Positions 1 to 8,390 of a DNA stretch of 64,000 nucleotides are shown one piece after another. How positions within the stretch are numbered: the first letter of the stretch is position 1; each line of letters begins with the position of its first letter. Source of the DNA: Flavobacterium sp. AED (GTDB taxonomy: Bacteria; Bacteroidota; Bacteroidia; Flavobacteriales; Flavobacteriaceae); NCBI RefSeq assembly GCF_000812945.1, contig NZ_JSYM01000002.1, positions 496,001-560,000 of the forward strand, given 5' to 3'. The position numbers and the translations under genes are program-made. The notes beneath the pieces are model-generated. The model searched no databases. It was not told where the DNA came from and saw only the letters and a list, made by a program, of their open reading frames with translations.

Positions 1-622
1 AAGAACCGGATTCAACGACTTCACCTTCGTTAGCTATCTTACTGGCTACAAAACCATCGGCAGCAGCATATATTTTAGCGTAACGTGCATTAAAAGCAAC
101 GGCATCTTTTTGTTTTTTGGCAATGTCAAGACCGGTTTTTGTGTTTTGAAGTTGTTCTAAGGTGTACACACTGTCTTTGTATAAATTGTTGGCACGGTTG
201 TAATCACGTTCGTATTTTTTTACATTCAAATCCGTTTGATTTAAACCGGCATTAATTTCAGTTGCATCTAATGCTGCCAAAAGTTGGCCTTTTTTAAAAA
301 ACTGGCCTTCTTCTACATAAATTCGACTCACTACACCACCTATTTTAAAACCATAATTGGCTTGGTTTTCTGTTGTTACTAATCCGGACGCACTTATATT
401 ATTTGCAAGTGCCAAAGATTGAACTGTTGCTGTTTTAATCGGAATAATATCAGCAGTTTCGAATGGTGTATGTTCTTTTTTTTCTTCTTTACACGCATAA
501 AAAAGAGGAAGGGCAAGAAGACATAGTACTATTGTTTTTTTACTCACAAGTGTAAAAATATTTTTTAGGTGTTTGTGACCCGAGCCTGAAAGGCGAACGG
601 ATGTAATAATCTTTGATTTCAT
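1..622 (-). CDS. RND/HlyD-type efflux periplasmic adaptor, 3' end outside window
   Basis: Open from an ATG at 622 to the window edge (207 codons), so the C-terminus is missing. After a basic N-terminal stretch comes a hydrophobic segment ending in LFYAC (Cys44), a likely lipoprotein signal. The following sequence has a biotinyl-lipoyl half (about residues 85-115, GGVVSRIYVEEGQFFKKGQLLAALD), then a coiled-coil hairpin rich in Lys/Asn/Leu, then the second lipoyl half (ADGFVASKIANEGEVVESG). This order is that of membrane fusion proteins linking an inner-membrane RND pump to TolC. It lies 16 bp after the TolC-like gene and is probably co-transcribed with it; the pump gene would lie outside the window. 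A GTG at codon 26 is an alternative start that would leave a more compact signal peptide. Confidence 0.88.
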   Translation of the reverse strand, partial: MKSKIITSVRLSGSGHKHLKNIFTLVSKKTIVLCLLALPLFYACKEEKKEHTPFETADIIPIKTATVQSLALANNISASGLVTTENQANYGFKIGGVVSRIYVEEGQFFKKGQLLAALDATEINAGLNQTDLNVKKYERDYNRANNLYKDSVYTLEQLQNTKTGLDIAKKQKDAVAFNARYAKIYAAADGFVASKIANEGEVVESGS

Positions 623-638
623 AATTATTGTTTTTGGA

Positions 639-1973
639 TTATTTAAAAGTAAAAGTTGCATTGGCTCTTTCTAATTCTGCAAAAGCGATCCAGGAATTAT
701 AAAGGGCAATATTGGTATTAAGCTGAGCGCTTACCCATTGATTTTGTGCGTCCAGAAGTTCAATATAGATCGCCTGACCTTCTTTGTATAATTTGGTTAT
801 ATTCTCATTATATTTTTTGGCTGATTCTTTTTGATTTTTATCAGCGTAGAATTGCTCCAAAGCTGATTTCAAATTGTTTTGGGAAACCTGAAACTGAAGC
901 AATAACTGCTGTTTTGCATTATCGATCTGCGAACTGATTTTTTTACTGTCTTCTTCTGTTTGTTTGAGTTTGAATTTATTTTTGTTGCCTGAAAAAATAT
1001 TCCATTCCAAACCAACTCCTGCAAAATAGTAACGTGATTGTTTGTTTACTTCAAAATCAAAATCCTGAATTCCAAAATCAGCAAACCCGTTTACCTTTGG
1101 AAACCAATACGACTGGGTGAGCTTGCTTACATTATCGTTTATTTCTTTTGCCTGATTAAGTTTTTGTAATTCTTCCCTGTTTTGGGTATTCTCTGAAACA
1201 GCGTCAATAGGTGGCGCTTCATTTTCATCGACTTCAATTGCAGCATCCAGCTTTTCATTAAGCAAAAAATTAAAATAAGACCTGGCATTATTACTGTTTT
1301 GCTTTGCCGTTTCCAGATTTGCCTGTATACGTATTACCTCATTATCACTTCGTAAGACAGCCGTACGGTTTATCTTTTCATTTTTAAATAAGGATTTGTT
1401 TACTCGCTGGTTTTCCTTAACCAATGCTAAAGCATTCTCATAAATTTTAATTCCTTCAACCGATTGGAGGTATTTGTAGTAGGCTGTTTTTATTTCCTTG
1501 ACCAATTCCCTTTGATATATTTCCAGCTCTATTTTTTGTAATGAAGTCTGCTGGCTTTTAATTCTCTTGTTATAGATAATTTCAAAATTCAGCAAAGGCA
1601 TCGTGGTATGAATTTTAGCATCATAGAAATTATCCGGATTAATTAGAACAGACTGATTCTCCAGAGTCGGAAAAGCATTCGAATTTGTAATTTGATTCAG
1701 GGTATTGTATACCGGATTCAGCATATCACCAATCGGAATATCAATTGTTCTTCCTCCTTCAGCCTTGGTATAACTTCCGTTTAAGGAAACGGTAGGGTAG
1801 AACAGGGAGCGCGCTTCTTTTAAAGCATACATACTTTTGTTAATATCAAAATTGTGCTGCTTTATTACTTCGTTATTTTTTAGCCCGACTTCAATATAGC
1901 CGTCAAGCTTACTCTGTGAATATCCCAGATATCCAATTAAGACTAGTGTCAGAGTTAGTGTTTTTTTTATCAT
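639..1973 (-). CDS. TolC-family outer-membrane efflux protein
   Basis: A protein of about 444 residues with a signal peptide (MIKKTLTLTLVLIGYLGYSQ) followed by two OEP repeats: long Gln/Asn/Lys-rich alpha-helical stretches (about residues 60-230 and 265-440) with the characteristic N-terminal LxGYIEVGLKNN opening and the helix AxxxYNxxIxxLYxEGQAxYIELLDAQNQW near the end. It forms the outer-membrane channel of a tripartite efflux pump with the adaptor downstream. I chose the ATG at 1973 because it starts directly at the signal peptide; an ATG three codons upstream (1982) is also possible. A 13-bp palindrome 21 bp before the start is a candidate operator. The product is a channel; the transported compound cannot be told from sequence. 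Confidence 0.9.
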   Translation of the reverse strand: MIKKTLTLTLVLIGYLGYSQSKLDGYIEVGLKNNEVIKQHNFDINKSMYALKEARSLFYPTVSLNGSYTKAEGGRTIDIPIGDMLNPVYNTLNQITNSNAFPTLENQSVLINPDNFYDAKIHTTMPLLNFEIIYNKRIKSQQTSLQKIELEIYQRELVKEIKTAYYKYLQSVEGIKIYENALALVKENQRVNKSLFKNEKINRTAVLRSDNEVIRIQANLETAKQNSNNARSYFNFLLNEKLDAAIEVDENEAPPIDAVSENTQNREELQKLNQAKEINDNVSKLTQSYWFPKVNGFADFGIQDFDFEVNKQSRYYFAGVGLEWNIFSGNKNKFKLKQTEEDSKKISSQIDNAKQQLLLQFQVSQNNLKSALEQFYADKNQKESAKKYNENITKLYKEGQAIYIELLDAQNQWVSAQLNTNIALYNSWIAFAELERANATFTFK

Positions 1974-1993
1974 ATTATACATTGTTTTTTAAT

Positions 1994-2006
1994 TGAACAT
2001 TGTTCA
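1994..2006. promoter_or_regulatory. Candidate TetR operator before the efflux genes
   Basis: TGAACATTGTTCA is a perfect inverted repeat (TGAAC-3-GTTCA) between the tetR stop codon and the start of the TolC-like gene. A second copy with the same half-sites occurs at 2682-2694 upstream of tetR. Paired copies of one palindrome flanking a TetR gene are the usual pattern of its own binding sites; the assignment is an inference. Confidence 0.6.
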
Positions 2007-2026
2007 TTTTTAAAATCAAAAAATTT

Positions 2027-2644
2027 TTAGAGTTTTCTTATTATTTTTAAATATTCGTTGTATCCATCAAACAGGATTGTATCGGGATTAGCAAATTTTA
2101 CACCTTTTGTTCTCTGGCGTATTTCAAGACAGCACATTCCGTGTACCAAACTCCAAATCATAAATGACAATGGTTCTGATAAATGCCCTTTAAAATGCCC
2201 TTTGCTCATACAATTTTCCACTGTAGTTTTTAAAGCTCCAAAGGTATCAACACCTTCATTCCATCCTTCTTTTTCAGAGCTTTCAAGAAATTCCATTGGT
2301 GCTTTAACATTGAACATCAAATCATACATCTCTGAATTTTCCATAGCAAACTTTATATAGGTGAATCCCATTTTCATTAAACGTTCCATTGGATCCTCAA
2401 TCGCGAATAATTCTTTAAAATACCCACCTAATTCCTGAAATCCAATAGAGTGCAAATCATGTAAAATTGCATTTTTATCTTTAAAATAGACATATACAGT
2501 TCCCACGCTATAGTCAATTTCATCAGCAATGTTTCTAATTGTTGTTTGCTCAATTCCTCTTTCCAAAAAAAGTTTTTTGGCTCCTTTTAAAATGAGAGAT
2601 TTTAAGGCTTCTTTTTCACGTGCTTTTCTTTCTGCTGTACTCAT
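2027..2644 (-). CDS. TetR/AcrR-family transcriptional regulator
   Basis: About 205 residues from the ATG at 2644. The N-terminal helix-turn-helix is clear: ILKGAKKLFLERGIEQTTIR followed by NIADEIDYSVGTVYVYFKDKNAILHDL (residues about 16-62), the TetR_N signature. The C-terminal part is a helical ligand-binding domain with a hydrophobic core (FMIWSLVHGMCCLEIRQR). A longer reading to 2695 exists, but it would run through the promoter and the palindrome at 2682-2694, so the ATG at 2644 is preferred. Same orientation as the efflux genes, 53 bp upstream of the TolC-like ATG. Probably represses itself and the efflux operon; the inducer is unknown. Confidence 0.9.
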   Translation of the reverse strand: MSTAERKAREKEALKSLILKGAKKLFLERGIEQTTIRNIADEIDYSVGTVYVYFKDKNAILHDLHSIGFQELGGYFKELFAIEDPMERLMKMGFTYIKFAMENSEMYDLMFNVKAPMEFLESSEKEGWNEGVDTFGALKTTVENCMSKGHFKGHLSEPLSFMIWSLVHGMCCLEIRQRTKGVKFANPDTILFDGYNEYLKIIRKL

Positions 2645-2662
2645 AAAAATAATATTCTTTTG

Positions 2663-2694
2663 CAAATATATGTATATTTTTTGAACAACGTTCA
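2663..2694 (-). promoter_or_regulatory. tetR promoter -7 box with overlapping palindromic operator
   Basis: On the minus strand TATATTTG (2670-2663) matches the Bacteroidota -7 consensus TAnnTTTG exactly. The palindrome TGAACAACGTTCA (2682-2694) sits where the -33 region would be, and contains a TTG 15 bp from the -7 box, slightly closer than the usual 17-23. A repressor bound there would block its own transcription. The half-sites are identical to those at 1994-2006. Confidence 0.6.
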
Positions 2695-2735
2695 TTTTTG
2701 TTTAAAATTTTAAAACAGCAGCAAAAAAATAGTAA

Positions 2736-3380
2736 TTACTGCTGTTTTCTTCGAGATAAATTTTTAAAGTGTTTTCGGATTTTTAGAAATTGCGAACGAT
2801 TGAAATCAATCACACCTTGATGCGATGTTGGTGCACCATCTGCGCCCATAAATTGACGGATTACATAATCTCTGATCTCGGCAGCGTTTTCCTTATTACT
2901 GTCTGCAAGTGCCTGTTTTAGTTCATCAGCATTTAATTCTGTGCAATAGGCAGGAGTACCGGGTTGATGTCTCCATGAATCTGATAGATTTCCAGAATCA
3001 ACAACATCGTAACCTGCATCATCAATCAAACTTGAAATAACTTTTTTTGCTTCAATATTATCACCAGCTATTGCCATTGCAATTCTATCATAGGCGTCAG
3101 GTTGTTTTCTGCCATTGGCCAAAGTTTCTGTCAATAAATTATTAAATGCTTTGACTACCGTGCGTCCAATCTGTTCCGATACCCAGACACTTTCTACTTT
3201 ACCATTTTTAATTTTCAATTTTACTATCACGGTATGGGTAGTAATTTGAAGTATCCGCAACGATAATGTTTTCAGGTACACTTCTAAATAAATCTTTAGG
3301 CAGACTTGGGATTACTGCCGTTGGTAAGGATAAGATGATAACATCAATATCTTTTACAACATCTTTTGAATTAGAGCCTT
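2736..3380 (-). pseudogene. Decayed F420-type NADP oxidoreductase (N-terminus lost, frameshifted)
   Basis: The minus strand encodes a recognisable C-terminal two thirds of the NADPH-dependent F420 reductase-like family: SNSKDVVKDIDVIILSLP, then PSLPKDLFRSVPENIIVADT and SNYYPYRDSKIE, then after a one-base frameshift near 3205-3222 the second part NGKVESVWVSEQIG, continuing through AIAGDN and SWRHQPGTPAYCTELNADEL. The first usable open frame (ATG 3281) only covers the second part and begins with residues that do not belong to the family. The N-terminal GxGxxG Rossmann start is absent: upstream of about 3380 the sequence instead matches an HxlR C-terminus on the other strand. A sequencing error could explain the frameshift but not the missing N-terminus. 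Confidence 0.75.
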
Positions 3381-3535
3381 ATGCAGATACGCTGACACCA
3401 ATTATATTCAGCCTTAAAAACTGGGGAGTGAATCACCGCAAAAAGGTTGCCGGGAGTTATAGCAAGTTTGTCATTCAAAACAGTCGGATAAAAGCTTTAA
3501 ATCTTCCAATAAAAGGTTCGAATTTTGCACCATAA
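3375..3535 (+). pseudogene. C-terminal remnant of an HxlR-family regulator
   Basis: A plus-strand frame of about 53 codons ends in TAA at 3535, directly before a strong terminator. It reads PYADTLTPIIFSLKNWG then VNHRKKV, which follows the HxlR winged-helix ending (LTxxGxxLxPIIxxLxxWGxxH). The DNA-binding N-terminal part is missing; the frame continues upstream only as antisense of the oxidoreductase remnant. HxlR regulators are often divergent from NAD(P)-dependent oxidoreductases, which fits a deletion that removed both 5' ends. Recognition is by eye and moderate. Confidence 0.5.
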
Positions 3536-3544
3536 GGTTCACTT

Positions 3545-3577
3545 AAACCGATACTTTAATTAGTATCGGTTTTTTTG
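3545..3577 (+). terminator. Rho-independent terminator
   Basis: AAACCGATACT, a 6-base loop, AGTATCGGTTT and a run of T on the plus strand. The strong T tail is on the plus side only, so it served a plus-strand gene ending just before it, in agreement with the HxlR remnant. Confidence 0.8.
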
Positions 3578-3634
3578 TTTTTATATCTATTCTAAATCCT
3601 TAAATTATCTTATTTTTATAAAAAAATAACATTG

Positions 3635-4297
3635 ATGACTTTCAGTTTTAAACCTTTCGTACTTCTTTGTTCCCTTTTCTGGATAGTTTCCTGTAAATCG
3701 CAAACTGCTATTATTTCTGCTGCTGAAGAAAAAAACGGTCCAATTATCAATGATACTACCTTCGTTAATTTAAAAGACTATAGTCAAGATTTTGTGTATG
3801 ACATGAAGTATGCAACTACGGATAATTTTTTAAAAGCTAAAGTATATGACTGCGAAGCATGTTTTTTACGATTAAAAACCGTTAATGCACTTGTTGAAGC
3901 CAATAAAAAATTCATAACGAAAGGCTTTAAAATCAAAATTTTTGATTGCTATCGCCCTTTAGATATCCAGAAAAAAATGTGGGAAATTGTTCCTAACCCA
4001 GAATATGTAGCCAATCCTGCTAAAGGTTCTATCCATAATAGAGGGGGAGCGGTAGATATTACTCTGGTTGACACTAACGGGAAAGAATTGGATATGGGAA
4101 CTTCTTTTGATTATTTTGGGATCGAAGCCAGTCATAACTACCTAAATGTATCAGAAGAGGTTAGGGCAAACAGGGAATTATTAAAAAAGATAATGAATAA
4201 AAACGGCTTCAACTCTTTTGATTCAGAATGGTGGCATTATAACCTAAGATCAGCTTTAAAAGAGAAAGTTTCTAATTTTAAATGGGATTGTAATTAA
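3635..4297 (+). CDS. D-Ala-D-Ala dipeptidase (VanX/M15D family) lipoprotein
   Basis: About 220 residues. The signal peptide ends in IVSC, so this is a likely lipoprotein. The M15D zinc and catalytic motifs are complete: substrate-binding Arg in DCYRPLDIQKKMW, the zinc ligands in SIHNRGGAVD (His134, Asp141), and EWWHY with Glu198 as catalytic base and His201 as third ligand. The family hydrolyses D-alanyl-D-alanine in the periplasm, mostly for peptidoglycan dipeptide recycling; resistance to vancomycin should not be assumed because no VanH/VanA partner is nearby. The ATG at 3635 is preferred over a TTG one codon earlier. It is convergent with the next gene, one base apart. Confidence 0.9.
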   Translation: MTFSFKPFVLLCSLFWIVSCKSQTAIISAAEEKNGPIINDTTFVNLKDYSQDFVYDMKYATTDNFLKAKVYDCEACFLRLKTVNALVEANKKFITKGFKIKIFDCYRPLDIQKKMWEIVPNPEYVANPAKGSIHNRGGAVDITLVDTNGKELDMGTSFDYFGIEASHNYLNVSEEVRANRELLKKIMNKNGFNSFDSEWWHYNLRSALKEKVSNFKWDCN

Positions 4298-4298
4298 C

Positions 4299-4865
4299 TT
4301 ATTCTATGCAATGGATGTTATTAATAAAGTAAGTTTCTGGTTGATAAACCTCATTGTTTAATTCCGATTTAAATTCTTTTCTAATAATATAATCTTCAGT
4401 GTCTGTCAAATATTTAATTCTCATCATTGATACAGGAGAATTTTTTAATTCTTCAAAACTATCTTTCATAAACATAAATTGACCTGAAATTACCCTATTG
4501 TCATAGCCTTTGTCATCACGAATCATAGTTCCACAATTCTCTTGATCGATGTGTAGTAGCGTTATTATTTTTCCATTATTTAACTGCAAAAACAATTTTG
4601 AATTTTTGTCAAAGCAATTCGCTTTCATGAAGTCTTTACTCTTTTGAATCAATTGCACGTTCAATGTTGGTAAACCATCCGTTAATGCCAATGAATAAAA
4701 GATATAACTGGAATTTCCAGCAAAATTTTTCTCACTAATCATGTATTCCTTTGTCGATTTATAAGTTCCCAAAGAATCAGTAACGTTTACGCTATATTCA
4801 CATGTTTTTTGAGCAAATATGTTAAAGCTTAAGAATAATAGTATTGCGGTAATTACTTGTTTCAT
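4299..4865 (-). CDS. Secreted protein of unknown function
   Basis: About 188 residues from the ATG at 4865, starting with a clean Sec signal peptide (MKQVITAILLFLSFNIFAQ, cleavage after AQ). The mature part has mixed alpha/beta composition and two or three Cys (KTCEYS, ENCGTM, NIHCIE near the C-terminus), which might form disulfides. No family recognised. It follows the methyltransferase gene by 2 bp, so it is the last gene of a three-gene operon with it and the AI-2E permease. An earlier ATG (4886) would overlap that gene and spoil the signal peptide. Confidence 0.7.
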   Translation of the reverse strand: MKQVITAILLFLSFNIFAQKTCEYSVNVTDSLGTYKSTKEYMISEKNFAGNSSYIFYSLALTDGLPTLNVQLIQKSKDFMKANCFDKNSKLFLQLNNGKIITLLHIDQENCGTMIRDDKGYDNRVISGQFMFMKDSFEELKNSPVSMMRIKYLTDTEDYIIRKEFKSELNNEVYQPETYFINNIHCIE

Positions 4866-4867
4866 TT

Positions 4868-6049
4868 CTATGATATTTTGGTGCAAATTAAAACTATTTT
4901 ATGGTTATTTTCATCAGTTGTAAAAAAACAATATACATTTCCACCATCTTTTATTTTCCATTTTTTTCGAATAGTATCAACAGTATCAGGAAAGTTTCGG
5001 GTTGTAATATTCGCTTTTGTATTTTCTAAATACGTTTTCATTTCCGTTTTGCTATAAGCAAATGTATTTTGAATTTCAAAAACTCGTCCAGGAAAGGATA
5101 TTAAGTCAAGCGAAGTGTATAAATGAGAGTGTTTGTGCAGCTTGTTTAGGTTGTAAAATGAACTTACTTCATCAAACCCACCAGATTTCATTATAGCGCT
5201 ATTAGGCTCGTATAAATACTTCTGAGGAAAACTAAAATCAGCTAATTTAGTCTGTTCTCCCAAAACAAAGTCAAATGTTTCGTTCTTGTCTTTTAAAAGA
5301 TTAACTGTTTTAATATTTACATTTCCAGAATAATCTTTGTGCAATTCCCATAATAATTCTTTTACTTCATTTTCTAACGCTATTATATGAATCGTTTTAA
5401 CATTTTGTAATTCTAATAATCCAGCGGAGATATCAAGCAGCGGAGCAGTTTTTATTAAAATGGCATTCGAATTCTTAAAATAAAAATCTAGATTTTCCGG
5501 AACACTAGGCAAACAATCTTTAAGCATAAATACTTTCCCTTTAACATCATTTCGACGTGAAGGATCAATATAAATCCAATCCCATTTTGTATTTAAGGTA
5601 TTTAATGTAGTGAAACTATCTCCACGATAGCAAATGATATTCGAAACATTTAATTGCTCAAAATTATGGTTTACAAAGTCAGACAGTTCTGAGTTGATTT
5701 CGCAATGAACGACAGTTTTTATTTTTTTTGCAAAATAGTAATCATCCACACCAAAACCTCCAGTTAAATCAATTAAACGTTCTCCTGAAATGATTGAAGC
5801 TTTATAAGAAGCTGTTTTTTCAGATGAAGTCTGTTCTATTGAGATTTTACTTGGATAAATAATATTTTTGGTGCTAAACCAATTAGGTAGTTTATCTTTT
5901 GCTTTTGTTTTGGCTTCGATTTGGTTCAAAATAGAAATCCAATCTACATCAGGAAAAGGATTTTTTTGAAGTGCTAATTTCGAAATAGAAATACCGATGT
6001 TTCCCCCTATAAATTCTTGAATTTTGGGATTTAGAATTTTTAAATCCAA
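4868..6049 (-). CDS. PG_1098-type class I SAM-dependent methyltransferase with THUMP-like domain
   Basis: 393 residues. Residues about 1-85 are a helical N-terminal part. The Rossmann methyltransferase core follows: LIDLTGGFGVDDYYFAKKI is the SAM motif I, HCEIN is motif II, and WDWIYIDPSRRND carries the D-P-S-R-R motif typical of this Bacteroidota family. The last ~90 residues are the THUMP-like domain (SFPGRVFEIQNTFAYSKTEMKTYLENTKANITTRNFP), which points to an RNA substrate. Substrate and modified base are not known to me. It begins 2 bp after the AI-2E gene, so the two are likely translated from one mRNA. Confidence 0.85.
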   Translation of the reverse strand: MDLKILNPKIQEFIGGNIGISISKLALQKNPFPDVDWISILNQIEAKTKAKDKLPNWFSTKNIIYPSKISIEQTSSEKTASYKASIISGERLIDLTGGFGVDDYYFAKKIKTVVHCEINSELSDFVNHNFEQLNVSNIICYRGDSFTTLNTLNTKWDWIYIDPSRRNDVKGKVFMLKDCLPSVPENLDFYFKNSNAILIKTAPLLDISAGLLELQNVKTIHIIALENEVKELLWELHKDYSGNVNIKTVNLLKDKNETFDFVLGEQTKLADFSFPQKYLYEPNSAIMKSGGFDEVSSFYNLNKLHKHSHLYTSLDLISFPGRVFEIQNTFAYSKTEMKTYLENTKANITTRNFPDTVDTIRKKWKIKDGGNVYCFFTTDENNHKIVLICTKIS

Positions 6050-6051
6050 GA

Positions 6052-7143
6052 TTAAATATTTTTTGTTAATAGTTGTATAATCTTATTCTCAGGAAAAAAT
6101 TCTTTACCAATTACTTTCAATATGGTAAATAATGGAACCGCTATAATCATTCCTAGTATTCCAAAAAGAAAGCCCGCAATTAATATGACAAGAAATATTT
6201 CTAATGGATGTGAGCTCACACTTTTTGAAAAAATAATAGGTTGAGACACATTGTTATCAATAATTTGTACAATCCAAAAACCAATCAAAACATAAATGGT
6301 TGTTGGCAAAATTTGTGTTTGAAAATCACTGCCTAAATTACCAATCATAGTCAAAACTGCAGCTAAAATTGAGGCAATTAATGGTCCTACGTAAGGAATA
6401 ATATTTAAAACGGCACATAAAAAGGCGATGACAATTGCATTTGACACACCAAAAACGAGTAAAACAATAAAGTATAAAATAAACACAATAAATAATTGGA
6501 GTAGTAATCCAATAAAATAGCGGGATAATAAGTGATTTATTTTATCTAAAGAATTTAAAATTTGATCTTCATGGCTGTCAGGAATTAATTTTTTGGCACC
6601 ATCTTTAAATAATAATCTGTCTTTTAAAAAGAAAAAAGTAATGAAAAGTACTGAAGCCAATCCCATTCCAAAACTACTAATTGTACCTAAAACGGCATTT
6701 AGAAAATTTGGAATAAAATTAAAGTTTATTTTAGAAGTGATGTTAGATTCCTTTAGCATTTTTGTGGAATCAATATTATGACTTTCCAAAAATGAAGATA
6801 TTTGGTTAATTAATTGAAGCGTATTTTTTTCTATTTCTGTGGTATTTAAAAGCGATAAATTTTGACCTTGTGATGAAATCAAAGGAATAAACATCATTAT
6901 AAATCCAACTATAATAAAGACAAAAATTAATAATGTTGCAATTGTAGCAAATACATGTTTGAATTTTAATCTTCTTTTAAAAAAATCTAAAATTGGATTT
7001 CCTATTAATGTAAGAATTAATGCAACTATTAGATAAATCAGTACCGATTGAATTTGATATAGAAAATAAAGAGATAAAGCGACTAAAACGATAGTAGTTA
7101 TTGCTCTTAAAATTCCATTAGCTATAATTTTTGATGTAATCAT
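6052..7143 (-). CDS. AI-2E family (PerM-type) membrane permease
   Basis: 363 residues with about eight hydrophobic segments: an N-terminal cluster (residues 10-90), a soluble part (90-150), then the conserved C-terminal membrane half with YFIGLLLQLF, NIIPYVGPLIASILAA and the final GILGMIIAVPLFTILKVIGKEF, all family landmarks. Members export small molecules or move Na+/H+, and only some have anything to do with autoinducer-2; no substrate can be assigned. First gene of a minus-strand operon with the methyltransferase. The terminator of the upstream protease gene lies just before it. Confidence 0.9.
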   Translation of the reverse strand: MITSKIIANGILRAITTIVLVALSLYFLYQIQSVLIYLIVALILTLIGNPILDFFKRRLKFKHVFATIATLLIFVFIIVGFIMMFIPLISSQGQNLSLLNTTEIEKNTLQLINQISSFLESHNIDSTKMLKESNITSKINFNFIPNFLNAVLGTISSFGMGLASVLFITFFFLKDRLLFKDGAKKLIPDSHEDQILNSLDKINHLLSRYFIGLLLQLFIVFILYFIVLLVFGVSNAIVIAFLCAVLNIIPYVGPLIASILAAVLTMIGNLGSDFQTQILPTTIYVLIGFWIVQIIDNNVSQPIIFSKSVSSHPLEIFLVILIAGFLFGILGMIIAVPLFTILKVIGKEFFPENKIIQLLTKNI

Positions 7144-7171
7144 TTATATTTTTTAGGATATAAAGATAAAA

Positions 7172-7198
7172 AAAACTCGCTAACAAGTAGCGAGTTTT
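7172..7198 (-). terminator. Terminator of the first M43 protease gene
   Basis: AAAACTCGCT, a 7-base loop and AGCGAGTTTT. On the minus strand the hairpin is followed by nine T. The same hairpin and loop recur at 8339-8365 behind the second protease copy. Confidence 0.85.
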
Positions 7199-7218
7199 AA
7201 ATTCTAAAATTCGAAAAA

Positions 7219-8169
7219 TTATATACCGAAACCTGCTCTGGCTCCACCAGAAACAAATAAAGCAGACATTCTTGCTTTTTGGCCATTAGTGAACATGTAC
7301 ATTCCTCTATCATCTGTATAATCCATATAATTCATAGTCATTTCATTATGAGTAGGTAGACATGTACTTATGTAAGGATATGTTGGTACACCAAAATTTG
7401 CGGTTTTGTGAACAGGCGTGTCAGAAACTAAATCATCTCCACATGAAGCATCTCCCCAAATGTGGCGAAGGTTCATCCAGTGACCTACTTCGTGAGATGC
7501 GGTTCTTCCTAAATTATAAGGATAACTTGCAGCGCTTGATGAACCAAAATAGAAAGAATCAATTACAACTCCGTCAGTTGCTAAAGAACCCCCTGGAAAT
7601 TGTGCATATCCTAAAATTCCACCTCCTATAGTACAAGCCCATATATTTAATGTTGTAGATGGTGAAGTTGGATTAATACCTCCTTTTTTTGAGTTCTTCA
7701 TTGCATCTCTTGTTCCCCAAGATGTTTTTGTAGTAGATTTTCTAATTGTATTTACTAATTCAAAAGTGATACCAATATTTGCAGCTACACCTAAAAACTC
7801 GCTAGGAATGCTCTTAAAATCAGAATTGGTTGCTGTGTAATCTTTATTCAATACATCAATTTGGGATTGTATCTGAGCATTAGAGATGTTTTCTGCGGCA
7901 GTTCTATATAATACATTTACAACAACAGGAATTACTACTTTACCATTTACTAAACGGTTCGTTAACATTACTTTTTGTGTAAAGGCTTCAATTTGGTTCA
8001 TTCTTAAAGCTAATGTAGGATCAGCTTTTAATTGTTCTGCCAAAACATCTTGTGAAGCACATGTTCTTCGAGTAATAGCGTTTGTTGTATGGGAAGTTAA
8101 TTCTGTTTGGTCATTTTGACAAGAAAATAACATCAAAAATGCTGTTGTAATTAAAATAATTTTTTTCAT
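7219..8169 (-). CDS. M43 (pappalysin-type) zinc metalloprotease lipoprotein, copy 1
   Basis: 316 residues. The signal peptide ends in LMLFSC (lipobox, Cys17), so the protein is probably anchored in the outer membrane. The zinc site is HEVGHWMNLRH (His226, Glu227, His230, third His236) followed by IWGD and a DDLVSDTP stretch; MNYMDYTDD forms the Met-turn. These are the M43 signatures of cytophagalysin/pappalysin relatives, which cleave extracellular proteins. There is no C-terminal secretion-system sorting domain; the protein ends right after the catalytic domain. The next gene upstream is a near-identical copy (about 34 differences in 316 residues by eye count, no gaps), so this is one half of a recent tandem duplication. 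Confidence 0.92.
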   Translation of the reverse strand: MKKIILITTAFLMLFSCQNDQTELTSHTTNAITRRTCASQDVLAEQLKADPTLALRMNQIEAFTQKVMLTNRLVNGKVVIPVVVNVLYRTAAENISNAQIQSQIDVLNKDYTATNSDFKSIPSEFLGVAANIGITFELVNTIRKSTTKTSWGTRDAMKNSKKGGINPTSPSTTLNIWACTIGGGILGYAQFPGGSLATDGVVIDSFYFGSSSAASYPYNLGRTASHEVGHWMNLRHIWGDASCGDDLVSDTPVHKTANFGVPTYPYISTCLPTHNEMTMNYMDYTDDRGMYMFTNGQKARMSALFVSGGARAGFGI

Positions 8170-8338
8170 AATAGTAGTTTTTTTAAGATTATAAAGTGCT
8201 GTTTATCAAATAAATAATTAAGCAATTTACGATTATTATTTATTAAAAATAAATTTAGAAGCTTTAAATTGTTGCTCGACTATTAGTATTAAAGAATTAT
8301 GATTGTATAAAGGGTATTACTCTGAACTATTCAAAAAA

Positions 8339-8365
8339 AAAACTCGCTAACAAGTAGCGAGTTTT
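8339..8365 (-). terminator. Terminator of the second M43 protease gene
   Basis: Same stem and loop as at 7172-7198 (CTCGCT-AACAAGT-AGCGAG core), with a long T run on the minus strand. It was evidently duplicated together with the gene. Confidence 0.85.
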
Positions 8366-8390
8366 AAAATCTAAAAAACTAAAAAAAAAA

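Noticed and set aside
2027..2695. TetR start at 2695
   Set aside because: This start falls inside the palindromic operator and upstream of the -7 box; the ATG at 2644 matches the family start.
2736..3281. 181-residue protein as an intact gene
   Set aside because: Its first ~20 residues are out of frame relative to the family, and the real upstream part is in another frame; treated as pseudogene.
3266..3535. 89-residue plus-strand protein as an intact gene
   Set aside because: The first ~36 codons are antisense to the oxidoreductase remnant; only the HxlR-like end is meaningful.
3635..4297. VanX-type vancomycin resistance
   Set aside because: The family also serves normal dipeptide recycling and no vanH, vanA or vanS/R genes are near.
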